Part shown: positions 22,433 through 36,700 of the stretch, piece after piece
Layout of the letters: each line of letters begins with the position of its first letter
Numbering within the stretch: position 1 is the first letter of the stretch
NCBI RefSeq assembly: GCF_036373705.1
Contig: NC_089856.1
Coordinates: 7,574,501 to 7,638,500 of the forward strand
DNA length: 64,000 bases
Source: Amia ocellicauda
Taxonomy: Eukaryota > Chordata > Actinopteri > Amiiformes > Amiidae
Reading direction: 5' to 3'
The notes under the pieces: generated by a model
What the model saw: the letters and a program-made list of their open reading frames with translations, nothing else
Database searches by the model: none
What the model was told of the DNA's origin: nothing
Program-made: the position numbers and the translations under genes

Positions 22433-22514
22433 TACAGCTCTGGAAAAATGTAAGAGATCACTTAAAATTGATTTCTGATCTTGGAGTGGTCTCTTAATTT
22501 TTGCCAGAGCTGTA
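22433..22514. mobile_element. Small palindromic MITE, Tc1-type ends
   Basis: 82 bp from TACAGCTCTGG to CCAGAGCTGTA, with inner arms AAGAGATCACT and AGTGGTCTCTT. This is the short internally deleted form of a Tc1-like element whose ends read TACAGCTCTGGAAAAA. Confidence 0.75.
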
Positions 22515-24032
22515 TATCGGCACTAAAATGGTCTCCTTTTACATGATTGAAATTAAACTTTTTTGTAAAAAAAAAAAAAATCATATTGGAAGCAACAAAG
22601 TGGTGTATATATGTAATGAATGAAAAACAGTAACATGACCACATCTGCAAGAAGTTTTATAATCTTTCTGGCCAAATTTCTGATGAGACAACTAGTTGCC
22701 TCAATAATTTGCCCCTGTGCATTTCCTGTATAAACTTAAAATACCTTCTGATAAACTCTAATTTTAATGCTAAGCCTCTTTTAACATTATATTTACTACA
22801 CTTCGCAGAGACGTATATTTAGAACTGCATTAATGTTATACTGTCTACATGTGAAACATATTTTACAAGTTATAAAAATACCCAGTGACTACAAACAAGC
22901 CCAGGTGATTTAATTCCCTATGGGTACCCATGTCAACCTAACAAATATATTTAACAATAACAAAGTTATTGCATATCATTTATAAACAATGAAACTGTAA
23001 AAATCAACAAGATCTGGAGAGTAACACGATAGATTCAAAGTAAGTCATCACCTGTCTTCAGGCAACCTAGTCACCTGCCTTGGTCTTGACATGTACCGGA
23101 TTCAAAGCTTTACTCAGAAAACACTGCTTTTATATATAAAATATGGAACACAAAGCTGTATAATTAAGCAACTGCATCCTTAAACCCCAGATATGTCTTT
23201 CTGTTCCATGTAAGAATCTACATTATATTGTCCTGTAACAGATGGGGTACCAGGGACCTGATCAACAATTGGCCATCTTACTCCTGTAACTTTTCTGAAT
23301 GTTCTCTATCAACCTGACATGTTTTGTTTTAGCAGCAAGCACATCTTTCAAGGTGGAATCAAACAGGAGAAAAAGAAAAGAATAACAAAAAGCACAATTA
23401 AAATAAAATTAAAATAAATGAAGAACTGATACAAATGCAGAGTACATTGAGAGGAAACAATACAAATAAAACATTGAGCAAGGAATTAAGGTTTGTGATT
23501 GGATTCCCATATGCCCCATCAATTCATATAACATACAAACACATGGGTTCAATCCCTTACTTTTAACAGAAGCCTACTGGAAATCTTGAGAAAACATTTC
23601 AACACTTATTAGAATATCTGACAGAACACATGCACACCGATCAAAAATTAGTGTGTAAAACTCAGTATTTTCTATCAATATGCAGTTTTCTTTCATTTAT
23701 TGCAAATGTGTTATCCTGATGACCTTTTCTTGTATTCTAAAATTTTAAAATTAGGATCATAATTGTAATATTGTTTCTCAAAATACTAAATTCACTTCTC
23801 TGCATTTAAAAGGACTGTACACCCATTTATGTCCCACTGGTCTCCTTCCAAGACACTTTTAAAATTCTGACTCTTCAATATATTTTCATAAGCACTCTAT
23901 CTAAACTTTTATTAACATGACATTGGTGGTATAATATAGTATGTATGCTTGAATAAAATAGGTTCATGGTCTTGTGTATTTTGTTTACTTCCAAGAAACA
24001 ATAAAAACTCTTAAAAAATATTACTTACACAC

Positions 24033-24064
<32 letters not shown>

Positions 24065-27000
24065 TTATATTTCCTCCTCCTAATTGCTGTCGAAGAGAAA
24101 TAACCAATTGAAGTTCGAAGTCTGAAGCCAACATTGTCTGAATATTACAATATATTATAAATAGAAGGGGGGGAAGTAAACTTTGAAGCTGGGTTACAAA
24201 GTTTAAATTAACAACTTAAGAGACACTATAGTTAAAATGGCAGGTGTTTTATAATGTTCATTTGTGCACATGTAAAATATATTTTAAATAAATAAAAGCA
24301 CTGATCCTATACATATCTAATCAACCACCTCTATATCTAAATATCTCTATATCAATGTCTATACATCTCTCTACACATCTTTATCTAGTCAGGTATATGT
24401 ATATGTGACATTGCTGTATATAGAAATATATAAACATACATTTCCTGTGTGTGTGTGTATATATAATTATTTGAACACCTCATTCTGCATTGTCCCTCAG
24501 TGACAGAATAACAATGATAAAGATTAAAAACATCATAAACCCGAAGAAGTTTTTTTTTTAAATGTTTTACATTTATATTTATCACAAGTTGCAAATGTAA
24601 CAGAAATATTTGCTGTCTATGTATATACTGAAGTGAAAGACTTTGTTGTTAAAAGATTGTTAAATATAATATTTTGGGTACCTGTTTTATAAATATTTTA
24701 TTTCAAAGGCATTGACTGAAAGTTTTATTAAAAATCTACTTTATGTGCATTTTAAACATTTAGCAAAAATACTTATAAATAAATGAAAGTCTGATTTAAT
24801 CTATGCATAAGGATAACATAAGAGGAACCTAGACCAAATGATGGAGAATAGTTTAGTTTTCCAAGGAAGAAATCAAGTTGATTACTTTTTTTAAGTTGAA
24901 CTTGTGCATCACACAATAGGGAATACAAGAATGTGAATGAACAACAGGTAAAATAATCAAATTTATTTCATCTACTGGTATGAAATCACACTGCCGGGTA
25001 CTTTGTTAGGACCTGAAACTAAGTCCTTGTTAAAACAGTATTTCCCTTATCACCTATGATTTTGGACTGAACTAATATTTCTGTCCATTAAGGTTCTTCA
25101 GTTTTGTATTTTCCCACTTCATACATTTCTCCCTGACTCTCTTTGTGCTACTGTTGATCCACTCTGGGGATCACATGTTTTTATGCATTGATTTAATCTA
25201 TACTGCCTCTCTATTTGAAAATTATACACAAGGTATTGCAGATTCTAGGAAAGTGGACAGGCAGTTGATAAATCAGTCATAAAATAAGTGATTTAGTCCC
25301 CTGCTACATAACACCATCAACAACAAATCATATAGGATCTATTAATTGGATTTGTATATTGCCAACCCCCTCGCAAACACTAAGAAGTTTTAAATATAAT
25401 TACTTCTGTTTCAAGTTTGTAATTTGTTTTGATAGAACATCTCACTGTTGCAAAACATTTTCTGATACCCTGGCGGCCACATGTAATGCAGGTCAGAGCA
25501 AAAGTCATTTTCGGAGAATTACTATTATATTTCAGGAGGGATTTCTAAGCAAAAGTAGTTGAAGGGACAGATATATATTGCATATATCGATCACAAAGCA
25601 CAGAACACAAGATTTTGTAGAATGGACATTAGATATAAAAACAAAGGAACAGAAGAAAATATATATTTTAAAATGAGTGTGTGTGTATGTGGAGAGGGGT
25701 TGTTATTACATTGTTTCATTGTTATTACATTTAGAATACATTAGCTTTGTCATACAGAAAAAAAAGGAAATAGGGACGTACCAATAAATCAGTTGGTTAT
25801 CGGACTGGTTCCAATATTGGGGGAAATTACATGATTGGCTTATGAACTTTGTTTAGTGATACTGCAGTCGGCTGTATATATCGAGACATATAAACTTTGA
25901 GACAGAAACCTCTTTGCTGTGGTGTACAAGACGCAAATTCTAAGATGCAAACATGTTCCAAATGGATGCCGTTTGTAAATGTATATGCTGCAAATCTTTT
26001 CCATGGTGGGAACACAAGTAACACCTCAACACACGCCAGCACATCCTGCCACGCTGTGCCATGCTGCTGAATATAGTAACTACAGTAACTTAAAGGTGAC
26101 TACAGAGCAACAAGAGTCAGAAACAGACAAAAGCTGCAATGAAGAAACGGTCAATGCATGTTTGCAACTGCAATGCAATTTGCAAGTGTAAATGCCAGGG
26201 CTAAAGAAATTAAAACCATTTAATGGAATTCATAGCTCTGGCTGACCAGTTGTTTTCCATCGCTGAAAGTACCCAATGATACCCTCCATCTAGAAGACTG
26301 CCAGAGCTATACAGTGTTGTTTTAAGACAAATACAAATACAGACAACTTTCTATTGGGCAGAGTGAACCTCGAGGAATCCAATGAGATGGTGAAATCTGG
26401 TATCTTCAACATTGGGAAATGGGCAGGTTTTTAACAGCTGCAACTACCGTGCGCATCATTTTCTATTTGATTTTGTATGCAGCATTTCCTGTCTGCTTGT
26501 TAAGTAAAAACATTATGAAGATACCATCTTTCTGCATTTGTTCAACAGAATTTTGTTGAGGAAAATGTACTTATATTATCAAATAAATCAGTATTGGGGT
26601 GTAGAAAGTTTTCAGGTTCACTAAAAGTGTTAAAGCTAATGTCTTTGTTTTTATTTTGCTGGCAAATATAATTTGCGGTCAACAAATGCAAAAGGAAGAC
26701 TTTTTTTCTTTTCTTTTTTTTAAATTTAAAATGCCAAAGTATCAGTGTCAGATTGGTATTAGCTGATAAGGGACAGTGATGTAAATCAGTCCAGAAAATC
26801 CTTCTCAGTATTATTAAATAAAATGATTTTTAGAATCATCTGGAAGATCTAAACCATGTAATTAATTCTAAATAAAACAATTGTGCCCCGACCCCATTAA
26901 CCTGCGATTCTTCTGCTTTGCATGGAGAATTCTCTATACATAAAATTCAATCACTTGAGTGTAGCATAGTGGGTAACAACCATTTAAAACAATGACTGCA

Positions 27001-29188
27001 TCACATCTGAAATCTACTAATTAAAATACAAGCCTCTCCGTTTACATTTTTTTTACAAAATTAAAAAATACCTATATTTAATATCCACCTGCACATTTTT
27101 AATATATAACTGTCAATCACAATTGTCACTTAAACATCAAGAATACAAACAAAACAAAATAACTAAATATGAACCCTTTCATTTGCATTAAAGATCTTGT
27201 GATAACATCCAAATAGTTACTGGTATTTGTTGAACTGTGAGACTATGAAAAACTGGAATATGGCTTTTGGGTTAGTAGCTATAAATGAACAATTTACACT
27301 AACAGACTTGGGTGTATAAACACAGATAATGATCTGAAATAATGTAAGATTACATCAATGTCTGCATAACTCATCCATAACTATTGCTGATCAGGACCTG
27401 TGCAACCAGTAGAAAGTGATGTAACTAACAACAAACATGTGGATTCCATTTCCCAGCTTACAATTTCACATTGCAGGTAGATTTATCATAACATTAGGCT
27501 TATGTGAAATTACTTTTGGACAATATAAATTTGGAGATTCCCAGATTCATCAGCAGGAGATTGTGTGAATTAAATTTGCAATGAGAGAATTAAAATAGAT
27601 TTTCCTTACAACACACTCACAAGGTTTATTGACATTACTACACGGTTGTGAAAATGTTGTGAAATTATGTCGGGACAAAGACATTATAGACAGGTGTGTA
27701 TTAATACATAAACATCTGTGTAAATTATGTCAAATTCTAATTTAATGTGTATAAAACATCCTTTAACATTGCTTCAACATGTCAACAATGTTGCCTAAAA
27801 GTCTTAATGACTTTATATCAGCCTTCACTAATCTACAAAGTTACAGCAATGTTCTGAAATGTTGTTAGCTGGGTTGGACTGCAGTTGTAGATTGTAGAGT
27901 GTTCAATTCAAACTCTCCATTTACCAGTCTATCACCAATAAGGATCAAACAGTTCTGCTAGACTACATTCCAAGCGTGTGACACAAAGACTGCCTGTACA
28001 AGCATAAAAAAATAAAACTTAACAAAAGTGTTGTGTCATTGCCTGCCTCCTCTATACACCTCCATTCAATACCATTTAAAAATCTCCTCCAAAGGTCTGT
28101 TTGCAAGGACATGTAATGGGATAAGTAAACATACCAGAAGAAACAAGAAGAGAACATCATTCTGAGCACATAAAGCAAAGCATGCATAACAAATTGAAAT
28201 AACAGGGTAATAATTCTGTAAGACCCAGACAAAATGTTTTCTCTCTGCATCAAGCACATAAGCAAACAAACACTAAATCAGAACAAATTCTTTATAATTA
28301 CTCATGGAGCTGCAGCGAGATTTTCATGTTATAAATGTCTAAGAAATAATTTAGACTACCAGTGCAAACCCAGACACAGATTATTTGAACTCTGTCCTTT
28401 AGTGCAGTGTTTCCCAAACCTTTCAAGGCTAAGACATATTTTACTTGAACTCTTCTGCAGTACAGCAACCCCTCTTTCCTGACCACTTCATTAAGGATGA
28501 CTTTTCTCAGACTTCCTGGTACACCCACTCATGGCCTGATGGTTGCGAGACACTCCTCTAGGATCAATAACTCATCATCCTCATTAACTAATTAAAGCAG
28601 ACTTGCCAGAAGAAAAGGTTTGCCCGTTAAGGGGAGAGGTCAGAGGAAATCCCTCTATTTTAAGTAATCTTGGATCATCTGTTAGTTTGAGTGCTTGCTA
28701 TTCAAATTAGAAATTCATCAAGATGACACTAGGACAATATAAAGCAATTCTGAACACCTATTGTTTGTTTGGATTTATATTTTCAGATTTCTGCTCAGTA
28801 AGTTAAATGTCAATGTATAAGTTTATATAACTTCCCCAGTTTGCAATCTCACAGTTGACTTTAAGGAGAATAACTGCAACAAAATAGATACACCCTCATA
28901 AAACACCCGATGGCAAAAGGAGTGTCTAAAAGGAGCACTTGTTGCATATGGTTTTAAAGGGGAAAAAATATAGTACATTTTCAGATTAAAACACTTTAAA
29001 ATGATAAAATAGCAGTGCTTTTTAAAAAGTTTTTTTTTTCAACCAATCAAAAGAAAGAAAAACAGTTTCCCCATGCATAACTGAATCAAACAATCTTTTG
29101 CTGTTGTTTCTGTTCCTTCTTTCTTCGACCAGTGATGACTGGTTTGAATTTCCTTGAGACAGGTTTCTCCAACATTAAATGCAAGTAC
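22515..29188. other. Non-coding region downstream of ccnt1
   Basis: AT-rich, with no supported coding exon. Part may be a long ccnt1 3'UTR. It contains (AT)n at 24033-24064, a degraded MITE-like piece near 25771-25850 (rich in ATCGG/CCAAT words), an inverted pair TAGCTCTGGC/GCCAGAGCTA (26233 and 26302), and a hAT-like end CAGTGTTTCCCAAACC at 28405. Confidence 0.5.
24033..24064. repeat. (TA)n(GA)n microsatellite
   Basis: A TA run followed by GAGAGA. Confidence 0.9.
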
Positions 29189-29484
29189 TTTATTTTATAG
29201 CTCTAGATTAAAATGACATCTTTTATGTATGGGGTTATCATCATTTTCATTATTGCCACACTGAAGGAGAAAATAAAACTATGGGGAACAAAATTTTTAA
29301 AAAAATATTTTTTTTGAATTAAAAAAGTGGTACATTACTCTGCTGTCAAGCTACAAATCATACACAGAACATAAATATAAAAAGGTGGAACCTTTGCCAA
29401 AGAAGCACAACAGTCTGTAACCTGGATGGCCACTGCTGTAAAAGGTGGATAATAGATTTAAAATTGTGTCCCCCTCTCTGATGT
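29189..29484 (-). other. ccnt1: ccnt1 proximal 3'UTR with poly(A) signal
   Basis: Minus-strand sequence after the stop codon. An AATAAA (TTTATT on +) lies at 29189-29194, about 290 nt past the stop. Later signals are possible, since mammalian CCNT1 has a long 3'UTR. Confidence 0.45.
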
Positions 29485-30735
29485 TCATTTGGGTAGGGGT
29501 GGAAGTGGGGGAGGGGGTTCTGCTGGGAGTGGCGGAGGTCGCGAGTTGCTGCCCCGTGCCCCCCCAGGGAATCTGTACTCCCCATACTGTGATCGGTAGT
29601 CGAACATAGGGGGCTGGGCAGGCTGCACCCCCTGAGCGCTAAGTAGTGAGTTCAGCATCTCAAAGGTATCCTGGTACTCATTCGAGTGGCTGCCCCCGGC
29701 GTTGTGGCCATTGGTGTCAGCAGAACCTTTGTCTGCCTTGGAGTGGGGGAAGGAGCCCTGGTGCTGCTGGGCCAGGGGCGTGAGTCCATCTGGACCCAGG
29801 CTGAGAGGGTGGCTGGAAGTAGCTGAGGTTGGAGGGAGCTGGTAGGAGTTCCTAGTTGATTTACTGGGACGGAACTGGTTAGAGGCAGGCGAGGGCTCCT
29901 GGGAGTGGGGCCGCTTACGGGATGAAGAGGAGTTGGTTTTGGAGGAGTCCCCGGATGCCTTGCCTCCTCCAGAATGTTTGTGTGAGGAGAGGGAAGAGGA
30001 GGAGCCGGAGGAGTGGTGGTGGTGGTGATGGTGATGATGGTGGTGGTGGTTAGAGCGCTCCCTGTGCTTGTCTCTGCCCTTGCCCTCCTCCCCCACCGAA
30101 CCACCTCTCCTCTCTGGCATCCTGATCCTTCCTCCACTCCCACTGCCACTGCTTCCACTGCCTCCTCCACTCCCAGACAAAGGGAGGCGCACTTTAAGGG
30201 AGCTCTTGTCCTGACGATCCTTCTCCAGCGGGATTTTGAGGATGATGGGCGATGGGTTCGTGAGGTCAGAGCTAGAGGAAGAGGATGTCTGCTGAGGCTG
30301 CTTGTCCTTCTTCTGCTGTCCAATTAGAGCCTGAGCAGCAGAGGCGTAGTCCCTCTTCACGCTAGCCTCCATGTTCTCCAGCTTGCGTTTCTGGGCTGCC
30401 AAGACCTCAGCATGCTTGGCACGGTACTCACTGAGGGATACTTTGGCAGGCATGTGCAGACCTTGAGGGAAGCCCATATCATGGTTCGACACAGGCTCTG
30501 AACCAGTCCTGTGGGTGTCCATCTTGCTGGGCTGCCAATACTGCTGTGACTCAGGTGTTTCGGACAGCTCTTTCTCGTCCAGTGAGGGCCCTGAAGCCGA
30601 AGAGGAAGGAGGAGCAGAAAGGCTCATCAGCCCCGCCAGTGTGCTCTCTGAGGACGCCATGGAAATCATGTTCATCATAGCCTCCGTCTGGTCCCCTTCC
30701 TCCAGCACCTTTGTTTTCTTTGTAGTCTGCCCCGC
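29485..30735 (-). CDS. ccnt1: ccnt1 exon 9: coiled coil, His-rich and Pro-rich C-terminus
   Basis: Acceptor CTGAACAG at 30736. It encodes 416 residues and the stop. In order: a KKTK basic patch, a Ser-rich stretch, the [20 protein letters not shown] coiled coil, a Gly/Ser run, twelve His, Ser-rich low complexity, the conserved [14 protein letters not shown], and a poly-Pro end. In mammals the His-rich region promotes phase separation and CTD binding. Confidence 0.95.
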   Translation of the reverse strand, partial: AGQTTKKTKVLEEGDQTEAMMNMISMASSESTLAGLMSLSAPPSSSASGPSLDEKELSETPESQQYWQPSKMDTHRTGSEPVSNHDMGFPQGLHMPAKVSLSEYRAKHAEVLAAQKRKLENMEASVKRDYASAAQALIGQQKKDKQPQQTSSSSSSDLTNPSPIILKIPLEKDRQDKSSLKVRLPLSGSGGGSGSSGSGSGGRIRMPERRGGSVGEEGKGRDKHRERSNHHHHHHHHHHHHSSGSSSSLSSHKHSGGGKASGDSSKTNSSSSRKRPHSQEPSPASNQFRPSKSTRNSYQLPPTSATSSHPLSLGPDGLTPLAQQHQGSFPHSKADKGSADTNGHNAGGSHSNEYQDTFEMLNSLLSAQGVQPAQPPMFDYRSQYGEYRFPGGARGSNSRPPPLPAEPPPPLPPLPK

Positions 30736-33700
30736 CTGTTCAGAAACAGTGTGTTTACGTTCTAGTCTGGTATATTCTAGTATATTTCTCAAATTCTTCC
30801 TGGAGGACTCAGACATATACCTCTGTACATACCAAATACAAAAAGTCTAGTTCCATTTGGCAGTAGAGATTTATTTTCCCAAAGTCTTTAAAAAACCCTA
30901 CATATTTTAGCCATTGCAAATGATAAATAACATAATTATCTTGCACACAAATCTCAAAAAATAGAATTATACAACTGTTTACCATTTGATGCAGAATAAA
31001 ATGTGATTCGACCACCTCTCACTGAGCTTCAGGGAATTCTATGACTGTGATGTCATACAAGCAACCCCTTACTGGCCTCCTGGGTTTGTTTACATATTTG
31101 TATTGTGATTTTTCTCATCAATTGCGAGAACTTAAAAAGATGCAACTCATATTTACAAAACAGGATGGTCCATCCATCTATGGATGTAGTAATATCAGTA
31201 GGAAAGATTGTGTATTAAGTTTCCACAAGTCACCAGCAGAAATTGCTTTGTAGGCAATAGACCCATTTGCAGACAGCAGCAAACCTACCAGGGCTATCAG
31301 GAATGGCAGTCAACTAGAACAAGTGATGTCTAGTGAGCACTTCTATGTTTGTGATTTTTAAGTTCTTCTGGCTTGCAATGAAAACAATGATTGCACAAGC
31401 AAAGATCTTTTCATGGACTGTCCCTCAATCAAAAGTCACAGACATAGAGTCAATCTTGGACAGGAAACATTAGCTCTGTCACACCACATGCTGCATCTAG
31501 TGCAAAAAAAGAGGACTGTTTTCACATATTATTTTGGGAGTCATGATTACAGAGCAATTTCATGAACATATGTTCCTGTAATCCTTTTACTGTTCTGACC
31601 AACTTTTCCACATTTTGGCCATAGGGTCTGTTACTTTTCAGCCAAACAAATAGGCTTGTATATGAGAAACACTCAGTTCAACATCTGTACACTGGTGAAA
31701 TTTTTCGAGTGATATAACACGTAACATATGTTTTTGATTTGTTATAGATGGTTAGGTCTACGTTTTCAATCTATTTAATCCGAAAATAATCAGATGTCAC
31801 TGAATGCATTAACGAAAACATACTTTCAACATGTGAAGGGTGTCTGGCAATGTAAGACTCTGTATTATTTTAATTCTTAGCAGATGTAGTTTGTAGCTTT
31901 CATGAAAGAAGAACTTTTGTTATATGTATTTACTGATTCACTTTTCTGAAAATTATGATTTACTTATTTATGTCTCCACGGAGGAAAATAACTACTTGGG
32001 AGAAAATAATGGTGATACATATAAGAACAAAATAAATAAACAGACAATCCTATCTATATCTATGTCTTTTTTTAGATGTTCAAATCAGTGTTCAAATTTC
32101 AAATTGTATTATTTTTATGCAGCTCGTCTCTTCACTACTAGAATAGACATGTTCCATGTATGATTAAAGAGCTAATTAAAATGCGTCTGTGCTTGGCTTT
32201 CATAAACCTTAGAATTTATTATTTAAGGTTACAGGAAACTACAGCTTATCAAAATGTAACAATATCATAGGAGACAGCAGACATGCTGTTAGATTAATTG
32301 AATCAAAAAATACAATGCATTAAAGTTAAGCATACAAGAAAGTTAGATTTCTGGAATCTAGGAATCTGAATTAATGTATACATATGGATGTGGATTTTTT
32401 TGGTCTTTCAAAAGGATGCAAACCAACACTTGACTAACAATGTTTATGTAATTTAATATTTTCAATATATCAAAGCAGGATTGGTTTTCCTCTAGTATTA
32501 CCTTCCAGTTTCGTATGCGTTTTAACCGGCTCGGCGTCTTCTCAAGGATCTGCAAAAATTCGTGAGTGAGCTCTGTAGGAATTAATCACACCCACAGATT
32601 AGGGATCACATTAAATAAGATCAAATACACTTCTATAGTTGCACTATTTCCTTAATTGCCTGTTTTCACACTAAACTGGGATTTCCTGCAACAGAGGGCT
32701 TTAATATGTATTAATGACATATTACAGGCATTACAGGAAAAATTGCTGAAAAATACCTACCATCCAACAACTCAAGTGTAACAGTAGGGTCCACGTACTC
32801 CCACCAGTGTTTGCTGTCTGTGGAGACTGGGATCTCCCAGTTTGACCATTTACAAGCCAGGTGGATGCAGACACAGGCCACTATAGGAGGACTGTACTGC
32901 AGGCAGAAGGTTGTCAAATGCAGACTGCTCAGAGATGGACCAAGCGGAAAGCCAAAAGTGATGAGATAAGGAGAGACAGACTGTCATTTCAGTGCTAAGA
33001 AGAATGGGGAAAAAATGCATAATTCCAATCTGTATGATGATGCATCGATCTCCAAAAGACATATGAGCTAACCAGAGTATTTATTTTTAAATTTAGCCTT
33101 AGATGCAAATGGGAGTTTTCTAAGACAGGCAATTCATAGCATATGCCTTTGCTTATTTTGTGCATAAGTTCTGAAGTGCCCACCTGTTGGTAGCCATGAA
33201 ATAGGATGTCTGAGCCAAGTCCTTGCTCGCTAGGATAAAGGGGGAAAAGACAACAAAAACAAAAAAAAACATCCACTGTAAAATTTCAGATTGAAAGTAG
33301 TTGCCAGTCTGCAAAAGCTTCTTTTTTTAATACAAGGAGGGTTCTGCAATAGGTACACTGTATATATAATGATGAATTCTTACCTCTGACAAGCTGTGTG
33401 CACTTGACAACGTGTGTATGTGGATGGTCGATAGTGATTTCAAATGCTACAATAGGAAAAAGACAAAAAAGGAAATCATATTTGTTAATCTACATTACAG
33501 AGAAGCCAACCTGTGCATTTCAGTATGATCAGATATTGGTGGGCTTTCAGCATATGATCTATACTCATCTTGGGAGATTGTGGTTACACTTATAAAAATA
33601 AAAAAAAGGATCAGAGCAACCTTCCGTTGACAGGGCCTAGATAAGACAAATTCAAGTGTATGAGAATTTTTTTTAATCAACATATATATATATATATATA

Positions 33701-36700
33701 TATTTCTTTAAAAAAAAAAACATTCCCATAGGACAATCACAAGCAGTGATGGTGCTTTGGGCTGTGTTTAAGAAAACATTTTTTACAAAGAGTATCTTTA
33801 TGTTCAAAAAGAATGTTTTGCTGTATTACACATCTCCCTACATCTTGTGGCCACTGTACATGTACATGTAAATGTACAGCTCCAAGATTCATTTATCACA
33901 GATATGATAGTGGTTATAATGGCCACCATAATATAATTAGACAACGTATAATTAATATAATATATATAATTAATATATGTTTGTTTATTTGTTTAATTGC
34001 TTAACTTCTAGTGTGGATAACCTAAATGTCAAATCATAATAGAAATACTTTGCCATGGAAAAGTACTGACAACTGACATGCTGGACAGAAACGTTAGTTT
34101 GAACATTGCAGGAACATAAACGGGTAAAACACAGCTTCCATCCTCATCTGCATAAGTTAACTAGCACCTGAAGAATGGCTTTAAAAAAGAAAAACGGTGT
34201 TAGCAGGCAGGTATGAAACACAGACAACTGAATTGCAAAACAAGACAGGTGGAAAATTCAATGGAAAATGCTAGTTCAATTTGTGACATAGGGTGGCGTC
34301 CATTCCTCCTCTCTCTCTTTCTGCTGTAGACAAGAGTGAAGGTGGTTAATATCTACAGTCCACCAAACACACCTTCCTAGTCTGGGGACCCAGAGAGCCC
34401 TCTTGCCTTCCCAACTTACCCAGGGTCTGGAGAATAATGCTCTCAAGAATGACCAGGTCTTGGGCTTGTTGCAGGTATGCCTGAGGTTGAGAGGACAGGC
34501 AGGTTACTCACTGGGAGGCAATCGTTCTCTTTTGTCTCTTTCTCTGTTTTTGTTTTGTTTTTTTTTAACGCAAAAGTTACACCATATTTCCTTAGAGAAG
34601 ATTTCTGAACAAAGACGTTCTCCTCTTATTTAGTGTCCAGCTGATTCCATTTCCAACTGCTGATTTGCTAATTTGATATTCTAGCAACAGCGTTGCAGTT
34701 CTTGACACACTAAAACCAGCAAGCCTGGCAACTACTACCATACCCCATTCAAAGGCACTTAAATCTTTTGTCCATTTACCCTCTGAATGGCACACATACA
34801 CAAGCCATGTCTCAGTTGTGTCAAGGCTTAAAAATCCATTATTAACCTGTATCCTCCCCTTTATGTACACTGATTGAAGTGGATTTAACAGGTTACATCA
34901 ATAAGGGATCATAGATTCACCTCGTTCAAAGAAAAAAGAAGGTGTTCCTAATGTTTTGTACATTCAGTGCATTTCCAGTTAAATCACTTCAAATGATAAG
35001 CGGTAGGTTATATCCTATTAATTGTGTTTGATAACTGAGCTGCATTCCATGTACCTAGTTATATTTTGTAAGTCGCCCTGGATAAGGGCATCTGCTAAGA
35101 AATAAATAATAATAAATAATAATAAGTGTTAAAAATATCAGAATAGTGCATTACCAGGGTCACAGCCTATTCCTTACTGCAGAAATGTAACATCTAACTT
35201 GTATTTATTTGTTTCAACTTTAAATTTAGGTAGGTTATTTTCACATAATATGCCATAGGATTCTTAAAACATGCTTTCTGAAACATCTCCAAACATCTAA
35301 CTCCTCTTCTTTTCATTCCTCCAACATCAAACTAACATCTCCCTAAATGCCATAAGTCTCTTATGTTAAATGAAGAATCCAAGGTTTTAAATTTATTTTG
35401 AATCAGAAGAAGCTAACTTCTTCTTCTAGTCTCTTCTTTAATTTTGCACACCTGTAAACTCATGGAAGCCCACACACTTTTCAGAAACTTTTTAAAGGAA
35501 GGCATGGTGTAACAGTTGCTTTAAAATAAAAATAGAAAAGCATTGCAATAAAAGCCTGTACATTTTATACAACAACCATCTTTTTCACTGCAAAACAGGG
35601 CATGAAATTCAACGGTGTCATGTGCTTAAGGGCAGTCTAAAGCGCAGCCTATGGAGCAGAGAGAGGATGGGTTTTACAGGATCTCTGTGGCCCATTGAAT
35701 CATGACAAGCCATGTAGGACAGAGCTATTGACTTTTATAAAGCCAGGTGGTTTGACAGGCTTTGGAATTTCACACCCTGCTGAAAACAGACATTCAGTCA
35801 CATTCAAAGAACTCTGTTTAAGATCATATGGGGATAAGGCAAGGTATTCAAGTTTGGCAAAGTCTGAGAAATGTAACCTTACCTTTTCTTAGCTCACTAG
35901 GGGGTTAAATATAGTAAGCTTAGTTGGTATAGCACAAAATCTCAAACAACAAAAGTGTGAAAGTGGTGCAGTCGTCCTTCTGAAAACAATTTCAATTTCA
36001 AAGACTGTTTCCATTTTATCAGTGCACCCATAGAGCTCAACTAAATAATGTAAAGTTATGATAAAAATGATTAACATACATTTATATGTTCTACCAAAAA
36101 AATAAAACTGATACAATTATTGCAGTGCAGAAAAACCATAATCATACTAAGCCTTTACATGCCTTATGCCTTATAAAACTAAGCAACAGTAGCTCAGCAC
36201 GGTGAACAAGCTTAAATGTATCTTGGGGAATACAAAGTGTGTCTTACCAATGTTCAGACTTCCAAGAAACAAAAACATGTTACGTAACTGTCTCAAAGCT
36301 CACATAGAGTGCATAATGAACATTGAGGGGATCGCCTTGATTGGTACTATAAGTGTAAATTCACTAAATTTTAAAAGGCAAGTGTGACAGGTTGGCCCTG
36401 TCAGAGCACAGCTGGTGGAGAGGGCTGGATTCAGCTTCGGCAGCTGCATCTCATTTAGGTGCTTTGCACCAGTTAGTTAGACACAACTGTGGCGCTGATG
36501 CAGACGGCAATCAGCACTCTCACCACGGCTGTGCCTCACCGTATTTAACCCCCCTGTCATTTCCTGTGAGACCCCACACCACCACAGCCAACAGTGAGCT
36601 GTGGAGAGTCTGTGAGATTATCTGTCCTTGTTCGTTTCATTTGTTAATTTTTTTTTTTTTTTTTACAACTCCTCTCGGAGTTTGAAGGCTCCTCCATAAG

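Noticed and set aside
30013..30327. Plus-strand frame opposite ccnt1 exon 9
   Set aside because: A shadow of the low-complexity codons in the real minus-strand exon.
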